A model generated the notes under the pieces. That model saw nothing but the letters and a program-made list of their open reading frames with translations, was not told the origin of the DNA and ran no database searches. 64,000 bases of DNA. Origin: an uncultured Clostridia bacterium. GTDB lineage: Bacteria > Bacillota > Clostridia > Christensenellales > Borkfalkiaceae. The stretch covers positions 1 to 64,000 of the forward strand of contig CANRNP010000003.1 of NCBI GenBank assembly GCA_947632015.1. The letters run 5' to 3'. Shown here piece by piece: positions 26,903 through 35,481 of this stretch (position 1 is the first letter of the stretch; the number at the start of each line of letters is the position of its first letter). A program made the translations under genes and the position numbers.

Positions 26903-28656
26903 GCTTCCCGGAATTTTTGGCGGAGCTCAAAGAGAAGAACGATCTCGTGGAGGTCATCGGCTCTTACATAAAATTAGACCGCCGCGGAAATAATTACTGG
27001 GCATGCTGTCCCTTCCATCACGAAAAAACGCCCTCTTTTTCGGTCAACGCCTCCGAGAAATACTATCATTGCTTCGGTTGCGGCGTTTCGGGGGACGTGA
27101 TAACCTTCGTCAAGGAATACGAGAACGTGGATTTCCGCCAGGCGGTGGAAATTTTGGCAAAGAGAGCGGGGCTCGAAGTGCCCGAAGCGGATAACCGTTC
27201 CGCCGAAGAGACGGCGCAGCGGAAGGAGAAGAAGGACCGCCTTCTCGCCCTCATGAAGGATACGGCGCGCTTCTATCTCAATCATCTGTATTCGGGCGGG
27301 GCGGAGCGGCATCTGGAATATCTCTCCCGCAGAAAACTTCTCCCCGCGACGATGAAAAAATTCGGGCTCGGCGCCTCGCCCGACTTTCATTCCCTGCCGC
27401 GGTTTTTGGCGGATAAGGGGTACACCGCCGCCGAATGCGTGGAGAGCGGCGCGTGCGGAAGGTCGGACGACGGACGTCTCTTCGACGCTTTGGGCGGACG
27501 GCTCATCATCCCGATCATCAACAACATGGACGAGGTGATCGCCTTCGGAGGCAGGGTGCTCGAAAAGACCGACCGCGCAAAATACAAGAACACGCGCGAC
27601 ACGGTGCTCTTCGATAAGAGCAAAAGCTTATACAATATCAATCTCGTCAAGCGGGAAAAGCGCACCGCGCCCATTCCCTACCTCATTATGCTCGAAGGGT
27701 ATATGGACGTCATCTCTCTCTACCAGGCGGGCTTCCACAACGTCGTCGCGAGCATGGGGACGTCGCTCACAAAAGAGCAGGTGCGGCTGTGCAAGCGGTA
27801 TTCCGACACCGTTCTTATCAGCTACGACGGAGACGCGGCGGGGCAATCGGCGAATCTGAGGGGGCTCAGATTGCTCGAAGAGGAGGGGGTGAACCTGCGG
27901 GTCGTGCCCCTCACCGACGGGCTCGATCCCGACGACATGATCGTAAAGAAGGGCGCCGACGCCTACCGGGAGTGCCTTTCCGCCGCAATGCCCCTCATCG
28001 ATTACCGCCTTCTTGCCGCAAAGAGGAAGTACGATCTCAAAGACCCATACCGCAAGCGGGAATATATCCGCGAGGCGTTGGAGATCGTGCGGGAAGCGGA
28101 GAGCGCCACCGAGCGCGACGAACTGCTCAAACGGATCGCTTCGGAGACGGACGTGAGCTATTCCGCCCTCGCCCGCGATCTCGAAAGCGCGCCGAAGAAG
28201 AAGGAGCCGCCCCCTCCGCCCGTCCGGAAAGAGGAAGCGGACAGAACGCGCAAAGCGGAGCGGTTCATCCTTGCCGCCTGCCTGTTCAACCAAGGCTACG
28301 CCGCCGACCTCGACCTCTACGGGCTCGATTTCCGCAACGAAACGCTCGAACGCCTTGCCGACTACATCATGGAGGAGCGGGCGCGCGGGAGAGTGCGTCC
28401 GAGCGGGGTATTCGATCTGTTCGGCTCGGAAGATGCCGAACTCAACGAGGTGCTGGCTCTGAACGACGGCAACCTCGAAGGGGAGATCGCGGAAAAATAT
28501 TTTCGCGACTGCGTGCGGATCCTGCGGCGGCGGTCGATCGAAGAGCAGATCGCCGTCTGCCGGGAAGCGGGCGCCCGCGCGGCAGACGTGGCGGAGCGGA
28601 ACGAATATCTTTCCCGCATCAAGGAACTTACCGAAAAACTGACCAAACTGAAATAA
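26899..28656 (+). CDS. dnaG: DNA primase
   Basis: A 585-residue primase. The zinc-binding domain has C37, H40, C58 and C61 (CCPFHHEKTPSF, YHCFGCG). The RNA polymerase core has TOPRIM motifs with Glu266 (LEGYMDVISLYQAG) and Asp310/Asp312 (SYDGDAAGQSA). A C-terminal helicase-interaction domain begins after a Lys/Pro-rich linker (KKKEPPPPPVRKEE). It makes RNA primers at the replication fork. It overlaps the dGTPase gene and precedes sigA, the usual macromolecular synthesis order. Confidence 0.97.
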   Translation: MSFPEFLAELKEKNDLVEVIGSYIKLDRRGNNYWACCPFHHEKTPSFSVNASEKYYHCFGCGVSGDVITFVKEYENVDFRQAVEILAKRAGLEVPEADNRSAEETAQRKEKKDRLLALMKDTARFYLNHLYSGGAERHLEYLSRRKLLPATMKKFGLGASPDFHSLPRFLADKGYTAAECVESGACGRSDDGRLFDALGGRLIIPIINNMDEVIAFGGRVLEKTDRAKYKNTRDTVLFDKSKSLYNINLVKREKRTAPIPYLIMLEGYMDVISLYQAGFHNVVASMGTSLTKEQVRLCKRYSDTVLISYDGDAAGQSANLRGLRLLEEEGVNLRVVPLTDGLDPDDMIVKKGADAYRECLSAAMPLIDYRLLAAKRKYDLKDPYRKREYIREALEIVREAESATERDELLKRIASETDVSYSALARDLESAPKKKEPPPPPVRKEEADRTRKAERFILAACLFNQGYAADLDLYGLDFRNETLERLADYIMEERARGRVRPSGVFDLFGSEDAELNEVLALNDGNLEGEIAEKYFRDCVRILRRRSIEEQIAVCREAGARAADVAERNEYLSRIKELTEKLTKLK

Positions 28657-28686
28657 CGGACGAAGTAAAAATAACAGGAGAAAGAA

Positions 28687-29808
28687 ATGGATATTACCGA
28701 ACAGACGACGGAGGAAGGAAGAGAGCCCGCAGAGCAGACGGCGGCGGAAGAGAGGGAGATCGGCGAACAGAAGATTGCCGAACTCATCGAAGGGATCGTA
28801 TCCCTCTATAAAATGAAGGGGAGCATCTCGACGACGGCGCTCTGCGAGATCCTCGATAAATACGATCTCAGCCCCGCGCAGTACGACCGCATCTATCAGA
28901 CCCTTCCCGAACAGGGCGTGCAGATCTTCAACGAGGACGAGCGCGACCGCGAACTCTTCGAACAGGCGCTCTCGGACATCGGGCTCGACGACCCTGTAAA
29001 AATGTATCTCAAAGAGATCGGCAGGGTGCCTCTTCTTTCCACGGACGAGGAGATCGAGCTCGCCCGCAAGATGCAGGAGGGGGACCTCGCCGCGAAACAG
29101 CGCCTGAGCGAGGCGAACCTCCGCCTCGTCGTCTCCATCGCAAAGCGCTATGTCGGCAGGGGGATGCTCTTTCTGGACCTCATCCAGGAGGGGAACCTCG
29201 GACTGATGAAGGCGGTGGAGAAGTTCGACTACCAGAAGGGCTTCAAATTCTCCACTTACGCCACTTGGTGGATCCGCCAGTCGATCACCCGCGCGATCGC
29301 CGACCAGGCGCGCACGATCCGTATCCCCGTGCACATGGTGGAGACGATCAACCGCCTCACCCGCGTATCGCGGATGCTGCTGCAAGAGAACGGCAGGGAG
29401 CCCACCCCCGAAGAGATCGCCGAGGCGATGGAGATCGACGTCGCCCGCGTGCGCGAGATCCAGAAGATCGCACAGGACCCCGTCTCTTTGGAAACGCCCA
29501 TCGGCGAGGAGGAAGATTCCCACCTCGGCGACTTTATCGAGGACGATAAAACGCAGACGCCGGGCGATTCCGTCGCCTTCATCATGCTCAAAGAACAGCT
29601 TCTCGGCGTGCTCGATACCCTTACCCCGCGGGAGGAAAAGGTGCTCCGTCTCCGCTACGGCATCGACGACGGCAAGCCCCGCACCCTCGAAGAGGTCGGC
29701 AGGGAATTCAACGTCACCCGCGAGCGCATCCGCCAGATCGAGGCAAAGGCGCTCAGAAAGCTGCGCCATCCCTCGCGCAGTAAAAAGCTCCGCGATTTCC
29801 TCGACTGA
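28687..29808 (+). CDS. sigA: RNA polymerase primary sigma factor
   Basis: A 373-residue sigma-70 group 1 factor. An acidic N-terminal part precedes region 1.2 ([21 protein letters not shown]), regions 2.1-2.4 ([41 protein letters not shown]), 3 and 4 ([37 protein letters not shown]). It reads the TTGACA/TATAAT promoters seen throughout this window. AGGAGAAAGAA precedes the ATG. The stop overlaps trmK (TGATG). Confidence 0.98.
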   Translation: MDITEQTTEEGREPAEQTAAEEREIGEQKIAELIEGIVSLYKMKGSISTTALCEILDKYDLSPAQYDRIYQTLPEQGVQIFNEDERDRELFEQALSDIGLDDPVKMYLKEIGRVPLLSTDEEIELARKMQEGDLAAKQRLSEANLRLVVSIAKRYVGRGMLFLDLIQEGNLGLMKAVEKFDYQKGFKFSTYATWWIRQSITRAIADQARTIRIPVHMVETINRLTRVSRMLLQENGREPTPEEIAEAMEIDVARVREIQKIAQDPVSLETPIGEEEDSHLGDFIEDDKTQTPGDSVAFIMLKEQLLGVLDTLTPREEKVLRLRYGIDDGKPRTLEEVGREFNVTRERIRQIEAKALRKLRHPSRSKKLRDFLD

Positions 29809-30467
29809 TGGAGAGGCGGATCGCATATATCTGCTCGATGCTCTCTCCTGCGCGCGTGTTTGCGGACATCGGGTGCGACCACGGCTATATGACGGAATAT
29901 ATGCTGAAAAAGGGGCTCTGCGAGCGCGCGTATATTTCGGACGTGAGCGCAAAGAGCCTCAAAAAGGCGGAAAAACTGCTCGCCCGCTTCATCGCGGCTG
30001 GAAAATGCTTCCCCGTCGTGGCGGACGGCATGCGCGGATTGAGGGAGGAATGCGATCTCGTGCTCATCGCAGGGCTCGGCGGCGAAGAGATCGTAAAAAT
30101 TTTGCAGGAAGCCTATCTCCCCGCGCGGTTTTTATTACAGCCGATGCACAACAGCGATAAATTGCGCCGCTATCTTTCGGAGCGGGGCGCAAAGCTCGAA
30201 CGAGACCATACCTTTGCCGCGGACGGCTATTATTACGACCTCATCTGCGGGTCGGCGACGGGCGGCGGACGCGATTATACCGAAAGCGAGATCTTTTTCG
30301 GCAGGGAAAACTTAGTTTGTCCTACGGCGGATTTCTTCGGGAAATGGGAGAAGGAAGCCGAAAAACTCAAAGACTATCTCGCCCGCAAGGACGTGAGCGA
30401 AAAAAACCGTGAAATTTTGGGCGCGCGATTCGAGCGGATCGTGGCGCAGATGGAAAAATTACGATGA
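29808..30467 (+). CDS. trmK: tRNA (adenine(22)-N1)-methyltransferase
   Basis: A 219-residue Rossmann-fold methyltransferase. FADIGCDHGYMTEYML is motif I for SAM binding, SDVSAKSLKKAE motif II, and LVLIAGLGGEEIVKIL and LQPMHNSDKLRRYL are TrmK signatures. It methylates A22 of tRNAs. Placement after sigA is standard in Firmicutes. It overlaps the next gene by 4 bases. Confidence 0.93.
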   Translation: MERRIAYICSMLSPARVFADIGCDHGYMTEYMLKKGLCERAYISDVSAKSLKKAEKLLARFIAAGKCFPVVADGMRGLREECDLVLIAGLGGEEIVKILQEAYLPARFLLQPMHNSDKLRRYLSERGAKLERDHTFAADGYYYDLICGSATGGGRDYTESEIFFGRENLVCPTADFFGKWEKEAEKLKDYLARKDVSEKNREILGARFERIVAQMEKLR

Positions 30468-31237
30468 AACTTTCCAAAATCTATGAGTGCGCGGACGGGC
30501 TCGCCCCCTTTGCGCTCTCGCGCGAATTTATCGAACAATTCGGATATTACGACAACAGCGGCGTCATGCTCGACTGCGGCGGGGAGATCGCGGGCGTGCT
30601 CTTTTCCCTCGATCTGTCCCTTGCCGCCGTCAAAGAAGCGAAAAAACGGGGCTGCAACTGTATTTTTACCCACCATCCCGCGATCTGGGAGGGGGTAAAA
30701 CAGATCACGCCCGAAAATACGCCCGCTCTTTCCGCCTGCGTGAAGGAGGGGATCTCCGTCCTCTCGGCGCATCTCAATTTAGACGCGGCGGAAGGGGGGA
30801 TCGACGAATGCCTCATGCGCGGTTTGGGCGGAAAGGAGCCCGTCGCCGTCATGGAGACCCTCTCTCTCGGCGGCTACGGCAGGGTCGCCGACGTGCCGCC
30901 CCGCCCCATGGCGGACTTCGCGGCGCAGGCGAAAGAGACGTTCGAAACGGAGCGGCTCACGGTCTACGGCGAAATGCCCGTCAAGCGGGTGGCGAGCTTC
31001 TGCGGCGCGGGGTTTGACGAGCGGGCGATCTCGTTCGCCCTTGCAAACGGCGCGGATACCCTCGTCTCGTCGGACGCCAAACATCATCTCATCGCGGAGG
31101 CGGTGGAAAAGGGGCTCAACGTCCTTCTCCTCACCCACTATGCGGCGGAAAGTTACGGTTTTGCGCGCTTCTGCGCGCGGATGACGGAAAAACTTTCCCT
31201 TCCGTGCTTCTTCTTCTCGGACGGCGCGTTGCGGTAA
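30464..31237 (+). CDS. Nif3-like dinuclear metal-centre protein (YqfO family)
   Basis: A 257-residue protein of the Nif3/DUF34 family. CIFTHHPAIWEG holds the metal-binding His pair, LSAHLNLDAAEGGIDE follows, and VSSDAKHH and LTHYAAE complete the dinuclear site in the C-terminal half. It is shorter than B. subtilis YqfO (no PII-like insert). It may be a GTP cyclohydrolase-related or metal-dependent hydrolase; the biological role is unsettled. It follows trmK as in most Firmicutes. Confidence 0.9.
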   Translation: MKLSKIYECADGLAPFALSREFIEQFGYYDNSGVMLDCGGEIAGVLFSLDLSLAAVKEAKKRGCNCIFTHHPAIWEGVKQITPENTPALSACVKEGISVLSAHLNLDAAEGGIDECLMRGLGGKEPVAVMETLSLGGYGRVADVPPRPMADFAAQAKETFETERLTVYGEMPVKRVASFCGAGFDERAISFALANGADTLVSSDAKHHLIAEAVEKGLNVLLLTHYAAESYGFARFCARMTEKLSLPCFFFSDGALR

Positions 31238-31249
31238 ACGGCTGAAACG

Positions 31250-31280
31250 CCCTCCCCCGCGCGGTACGCGCGGGGGAGGG
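31250..31280 (+). terminator. Very GC-rich hairpin after the nif3-like gene
   Basis: A 14-bp perfect stem CCCTCCCCCGCGCG / CGCGCGGGGGAGGG with a GTA loop, followed by G-rich sequence rather than T. It may pause or protect the transcript, or be one of the genome's dispersed CCTCCC/GGGAGG intergenic palindromes. Confidence 0.5.
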
Positions 31281-31335
31281 GTAGGGGAGGGGGCGACATC
31301 ACGATAAAAATTTCATCAAAGGTAGGAAATCGAAC

Positions 31336-32034
31336 ATGGCAGTATTGAACGAACTTTTGGAGTATCAAAAGGTAGACGCGGAACTGAGAAAGATCGAACA
31401 GGAGCTCGCCGCGAGCGAAGAACGCAAAAAGTATATCCAGGCGAAAAAATTCATGGAGAGCGCGGGGGAAAAGCTGGAAGCGCAGGATAAGCGCGCCCGC
31501 GAGCTCAAAAAGCTCTTTGAAAAACTCGCCGAAGAATTCGAGGAGATCGGCAAGACGATCGCCGAATACGCCGATCTCGACGAGATGGTGGAAAACGGCG
31601 GCGACATCGCCTTCTACAAAAAAAGCGTGCAATCCCTCGCGGACCGTCTGCGCGCCATGAAAGGGGAGCTTGCCAAGCTCGCCGCGGACATTGAAGCCGC
31701 GAGCGAGGAATACAAGCGGATGAAGAAGCAGACCATCTCCATGCAGAAGCAGTACAAGGAGTACAGCGAAAAATTCAAAGAAGTAAAAAGTTCCCGCGCC
31801 GCGGAGGTGAAGGAGATCACGGCGCGGCTCGAAAAACTCGGCGCAAAGATCCCGCCCGAAATTTTGGAGCGGTATCAGGCAAAGCGGCGGGACAAGATCT
31901 TTCCCGTCGTTGCGCCGCTCACGGGCGGAAGGTGCATTTGCGGAATGGATTTCGCGCTCGCCCAGCAGGGCGCCCTCTCCGGCGGCGGCGTGATCGAGTG
32001 CGAACACTGCCACAGATTTATTTATAAAGCGTAA
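31336..32034 (+). CDS. Coiled-coil protein with C-terminal zinc ribbon
   Basis: A 232-residue protein. Residues 1-170 are heptad-rich coiled coil (Glu/Lys/Leu). The C-terminal 45 residues form a C4-type zinc ribbon: CxC in GRCICGMDF and CxxC in IECEHCHRFIY. This family often follows nif3 and is thought to bind nucleic acid; no enzymatic activity is known. ATG 31336 has a weak AGG-type site. Co-directional with the nif3-like gene but separated by the GC hairpin. Confidence 0.85.
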   Translation: MAVLNELLEYQKVDAELRKIEQELAASEERKKYIQAKKFMESAGEKLEAQDKRARELKKLFEKLAEEFEEIGKTIAEYADLDEMVENGGDIAFYKKSVQSLADRLRAMKGELAKLAADIEAASEEYKRMKKQTISMQKQYKEYSEKFKEVKSSRAAEVKEITARLEKLGAKIPPEILERYQAKRRDKIFPVVAPLTGGRCICGMDFALAQQGALSGGGVIECEHCHRFIYKA

Positions 32035-32076
32035 GCGGTTTCCGGGGGTCGTGGCACAACCCTTTCCGCCGCGGCA

Positions 32077-32082
32077 TAAAAT
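32077..32082 (+). promoter_or_regulatory. -10 box of alr, 6 bases before the ATG
   Basis: TAAAAT (32077-32082) ends six bases before ATG 32089. The -35 region is poor (GGCACA at 32053-32058, 18-bp spacer). A near-palindrome (gggtcGTGgCACaaccc, 32047-32063) overlaps the -35 region and could be an operator. The mRNA would be leaderless. Confidence 0.45.
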
Positions 32083-32088
32083 AGGGGC

Positions 32089-33099
32089 ATGCAGGAAATT
32101 CGCGCGGTCATATCCCTTTCTACCATTGTGCGGAATGCCGTGCTCGTAAAAAAACGGGCGGGCGTTCCGCTTATTGCCGTTATAAAGGACGACGCCTACG
32201 GGCACGGCGCGGAAGCCGTTGCCCACGCCCTCGAAAAAGAGGCGGCGATGTTCGCCGTTTCCACCGTACGCGAAGGCGCGGCGCTGCGCGCCGCGGGCGT
32301 CGGGAAGGAAGTGCTCGTCTTTACCCCGCCGCTCTGCGCGGAAGAGGCGCTCTCCTGCGCCCTTCACCGCCTTATCCCGACCATTTCGTCCTTTCCCTCC
32401 CTCCGCCTCTGCGCCGAAGCGGCGCAAAAATACGGATTTGAGGGGCGGGTCCAGCTCGCCGTCAACACGGGGATGAACCGTTACGGCTTTTCCCCCGCGC
32501 AGACGGAGCGCGCCTGCCGGGAAGCGGAGCGCGCGGGCATTGCCGTCCTCGGCGTCTATTCCCACTTTTTCTGCCCCGAAAACGGGCGGGCGCGGGAGCG
32601 GCAGTACGAATATTTCGTCCGCGCGTCCGAGACGGTGAAGAAGTATTTTCCCTGCGCGGTCCGCCATCTCTCCGCAACGGGAGGAATTTTGGCGGGAAGC
32701 AAATACCGTTTCGACGCCGTGAGAAGCGGCATCGCCCTCTACGGCTATCTGCCCGCGGGGTTTGCGGGCGGATTGCCCGTCCGCCCCGCCATGAAGCTGT
32801 ACGCCGCGGTCGCACAGAGCGGAAGGAGCTTCGGCGAAGGGGTCGGGTACCGTCTCGCGGAGCGGGAATACGGCGCGCTCCATACCCTGCGGCTCGGCTA
32901 CGGCGACGGATTTTTCCGCACGGGCGGCTTGGGCGAGGGCGATCTCTGCATGGACGCCTGCGTCTGCGAGGGGCGCGCGGTTTTCGGAACGCCGAAAAGA
33001 ATTCTGCGCGACATGGAAAAATACGCGCGGGATCACGGGACGTCGGTCTACGAAGTGTTGGTCTCGGTGGGAAGGAGAGCGGAGAAATTCTATGTTTGA
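32089..33099 (+). CDS. alr: Alanine racemase
   Basis: A 336-residue fold-type III PLP enzyme. The PLP lysine is in LIAVIKDDAYGHGAEAVA (the family usually has KANAYGHG). The barrel continues with KLNTGMNR-like QLAVNTGMNRYGF and the AVRSGIALYGY motif; the catalytic Tyr is in LRLGYGDGF. It supplies D-alanine for peptidoglycan. It is about 35 residues shorter than usual and the C-terminal domain is compact, so a broad-specificity or serine racemase activity is possible. No Shine-Dalgarno site is at usable distance from ATG 32089. Confidence 0.85.
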   Translation: MQEIRAVISLSTIVRNAVLVKKRAGVPLIAVIKDDAYGHGAEAVAHALEKEAAMFAVSTVREGAALRAAGVGKEVLVFTPPLCAEEALSCALHRLIPTISSFPSLRLCAEAAQKYGFEGRVQLAVNTGMNRYGFSPAQTERACREAERAGIAVLGVYSHFFCPENGRARERQYEYFVRASETVKKYFPCAVRHLSATGGILAGSKYRFDAVRSGIALYGYLPAGFAGGLPVRPAMKLYAAVAQSGRSFGEGVGYRLAEREYGALHTLRLGYGDGFFRTGGLGEGDLCMDACVCEGRAVFGTPKRILRDMEKYARDHGTSVYEVLVSVGRRAEKFYV

Positions 33100-33637
33100 A
33101 CGGGAAGAAAAGGACGCCCTGCGCAGGGAGATGAAGCTCCGCCGCGCGGGAATGAAGAACGCGGCGTCGGACAAAGAGATCGCCCGCGCGGCGCTTCGTG
33201 CGTTCGGCGGATATGAACGGTTCTTCGTCTACCTCTCGTTCGGGACGGAAGCGGATACGTCTCGGCTGGTCTTTGAACTTCTTACGGCGGGCAAAACGGT
33301 GCTTGTGCCGCGGATCGAAGGCGGAAAAATGAGCGCGGTGCCCTATACGGCGGCGCTGTCGCGGAGCCCGCTCGGATTTTTACAGCCCGCGGAGGGGACG
33401 GATACCCCCTGCGACGTCTGTTTCACCCCCCTTCTTGCCGCGGACAGGCTGGGTAGCCGCCTCGGCTACGGCGGGGGATTTTACGACGGGTACTTTTCCG
33501 CCCATCCGCAGGTGCTCCGCGTGGGGCTCTGCTATGAAGGACAAGTCCTTAAAAGGGTGCCGCACGGCGAAAAAGACGTGCCCCTTCAAGCGCTCGTCAC
33601 CGAGTTGGGCGCCATTGCGCTTGACAGTGGGCGGTAA
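33092..33637 (+). CDS. 5-formyltetrahydrofolate cyclo-ligase
   Basis: A 181-residue enzyme of folate metabolism that turns 5-formyl-THF into methenyl-THF using ATP. The basic start (KDALRREMKLRR), the FVYLSFGTEADTSRLV segment and the C-terminal signature GSRLGYGGGFYDGYF are family hallmarks. It overlaps alr by 8 bases, and its 3' end contains the promoter of the next gene. Confidence 0.92.
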   Translation: MFEREEKDALRREMKLRRAGMKNAASDKEIARAALRAFGGYERFFVYLSFGTEADTSRLVFELLTAGKTVLVPRIEGGKMSAVPYTAALSRSPLGFLQPAEGTDTPCDVCFTPLLAADRLGSRLGYGGGFYDGYFSAHPQVLRVGLCYEGQVLKRVPHGEKDVPLQALVTELGAIALDSGR

Positions 33638-33649
33638 ATGCCATATAAT
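33621..33649 (+). promoter_or_regulatory. Consensus sigma-A promoter
   Basis: TTGACA (33621-33626), a 17-bp spacer and TATAAT (33644-33649): the only fully consensus pair in the window. It lies over the last codons of the cyclo-ligase gene and drives the membrane protein gene, probably with rsmD, coaD, aroF and pheA behind it. Confidence 0.85.
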
Positions 33650-33672
33650 ATAGCACAAACGGGAGAAATTTT

Positions 33673-34458
33673 ATGCTGAACGAAGCTCCTAAGAAAGAAA
33701 AAAAGCATGTCGATTACGCGCACCCCAACCCGTGGCAGCTCTTCTGGCGCACGCAGAGGGAATGCTGGCGGCGGATGGTCACGCCCTACCTCATGTATCT
33801 GTTCATGAGCCTGTTGATGCTCGCCTGCCAGGTGATCCCGAACGTGTGGGCGAATGTCGTTTTGGGGATCGCGTGCATCATCGGCGGGGCGTTCTATAAC
33901 GGACACCTCTGCTACCAGTACGGGAAGTTGCATTACGGCGCGCTGGTCGCGGGCGATCTTCACCGCAGGAACGAGGAGGCGGGGATCGCGTCGGGAGGAG
34001 ATCATCACGTCGAGCAGGAATACAGCCCGTGGAAGGGGTTTTATATCGGACTGCTCATCGGGGTGCCCGTCATCATCTTAGGCTGTCTTGCCGGGAATTT
34101 TTACGACGTTCTCAATGCGAACGCGGAAGATTCGCTCTCCGTCTTGCCGAAGGCGTACGCGGCGCTCGCGCTCATCATGTTTGCGGCATGGGCGATCATG
34201 CCGGTGCTTTGGTCGCGGAATTATATCCCCGCGTGCGCGAATATCAGCCTTTACTGGTCCCTCCTCATGATCGTTCTTCCCATCGTCGTCAGCGGCGTGT
34301 TCTATATCGTGGGGGCGTATGCCGAGCGGAATTCCCGCCTTGCGGCGCGCGAGCGGGAAAAGCGTTTGGAAGAGGCGCGCGAAAAGGCGCGGAACGAAAA
34401 GCACGTCCAGACCGAGGAACAGCGCAAAAAAACGTTGCAGAGCAAAAAGAAGAAATAA
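33673..34458 (+). CDS. Integral membrane protein of unknown function
   Basis: A 261-residue protein not recognised. A polar, Lys-rich head is followed by two close membrane segments (around residues 38-75: YLMYLFMSLLMLACQVIPNV and VVLGIACIIGGAFYNG), then a hydrophilic loop with GDHHVEQEYSPW. Three more segments follow (FYIGLLIGVPVIILGCLAG, AALALIMFAAWAIMPVLW, LLMIVLPIVVSGVFYIVGA). The cytosolic tail is a highly charged helix (Arg/Glu/Lys, about 40 residues) ending in KKKK. CGGGAGAAA lies before the ATG. Its consensus promoter and place upstream of rsmD suggest strong, constitutive expression. Confidence 0.7.
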   Translation: MLNEAPKKEKKHVDYAHPNPWQLFWRTQRECWRRMVTPYLMYLFMSLLMLACQVIPNVWANVVLGIACIIGGAFYNGHLCYQYGKLHYGALVAGDLHRRNEEAGIASGGDHHVEQEYSPWKGFYIGLLIGVPVIILGCLAGNFYDVLNANAEDSLSVLPKAYAALALIMFAAWAIMPVLWSRNYIPACANISLYWSLLMIVLPIVVSGVFYIVGAYAERNSRLAAREREKRLEEAREKARNEKHVQTEEQRKKTLQSKKKK

Positions 34459-34471
34459 AAAGCGGGGAAAG

Positions 34472-35005
34472 ATGAGGATCATTGCGGGCAAATACCGCGG
34501 GCGGACGCTCGCGCAATTCCGGGGAGAGGCGGTGCGCCCCACCCCCGATAGGGTAAAGGAATCGGTTTTCCAGATCCTTTCCCCCCGTCTTGGCGGCGCG
34601 GCGGTGCTCGATCTCTTCTGCGGGAGCGGGGCGATCGGCATCGAGTGCCTTTCCCGCGGGGCGAAGCGGGTGCATTTCAACGACCTCTCGAAGGAAAGTC
34701 TTTCGATCCTGCGCAAAAATTTGTCGTTTGTCGAAGAGGACTGCGAGGTCACCTGCCGCGATTTCCGCGCCTGCCTGCTCTCGGCTTCGCAGAAATACGA
34801 CCTCGTCTATTGCGATCCCCCGTACCGCGAAAACTATCTTTCCGAAATTCTCGCCCTTCTTTCCGCGAGAGACCTGCTCTCTTACGGCGGGCTCGTCCTC
34901 TATGAAACGGAACGGGAGGAGGAGATCCCCGAAGGCTGGGAGCAGAGCGATCTGCGCCGCTACGGCAGAACGGGCGTTCTCTTTCTCAAAAGGAGCCTTC
35001 TATGA
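34472..35005 (+). CDS. rsmD: 16S rRNA (guanine(966)-N2)-methyltransferase
   Basis: A 177-residue methyltransferase. MRIIAGKYRGRTL, the RPTPDRVKESVFQIL helix, DLFCGSGAIGIECLSRGA (motif I) and the catalytic CDPPY are the family signature. It modifies G966 of 16S rRNA. An in-frame start 51 codons upstream falls inside the preceding gene; ATG 34472 with a GGGGAAAG site is the family start. ATGA overlap with coaD, as in B. subtilis (ylbH-coaD). Confidence 0.95.
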   Translation: MRIIAGKYRGRTLAQFRGEAVRPTPDRVKESVFQILSPRLGGAAVLDLFCGSGAIGIECLSRGAKRVHFNDLSKESLSILRKNLSFVEEDCEVTCRDFRACLLSASQKYDLVYCDPPYRENYLSEILALLSARDLLSYGGLVLYETEREEEIPEGWEQSDLRRYGRTGVLFLKRSLL

Positions 35006-35481
35006 AAAAATGTGTGTTTGCGGGGACGTTCGACCCCTTTACCGTCGGACATGAAGATACCGTCGCCAAGTGCCTTGCGCTGTTCGACGAGATCGTCGTC
35101 GCCGTGGCGGCAAACAAGAGCAAGGCGTGCATGTTTTCGAAGGAGGCGCGCGTGGGAATGATCTCCGCGCTCTACGAAAAGGAGCCGCGGGTAAAAGTTC
35201 TCCTCTGGGAGGGGGTCGTCGCCGACCTTCTCAAAGCGGAAAACACCCCCTTCTATGTGCGCGGCATCCGCAACGCGACCGACTTCGATTACGAAACGTC
35301 CGATTTTTATGCGAGCCGCGATCTGAGCGGGGAGATGATTACCCTCTATATCCCCGCCGAGCAGAAGAATCTGCACGTCAGCTCCACGCTGGTGCGGAAT
35401 TGCATCCTGTTCAAGAAGCCGTTTGAAAATTACGTCCCCCGCGCAATCTACGAATATATCATGAGAGGCGATTATGTTTGA
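35002..35481 (+). CDS. coaD: Phosphopantetheine adenylyltransferase
   Basis: A 159-residue enzyme of coenzyme A synthesis. The nucleotidyltransferase motif reads AGTFDPFTVGH (T14-x-x-H17), followed by VRGIRNATDFDYE and the signature HVSSTLVRN. Length and order match the family. It overlaps rsmD by 4 bases and aroF by 8 bases, so CoA and aromatic genes share a transcript. Confidence 0.96.
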   Translation: MKKCVFAGTFDPFTVGHEDTVAKCLALFDEIVVAVAANKSKACMFSKEARVGMISALYEKEPRVKVLLWEGVVADLLKAENTPFYVRGIRNATDFDYETSDFYASRDLSGEMITLYIPAEQKNLHVSSTLVRNCILFKKPFENYVPRAIYEYIMRGDYV

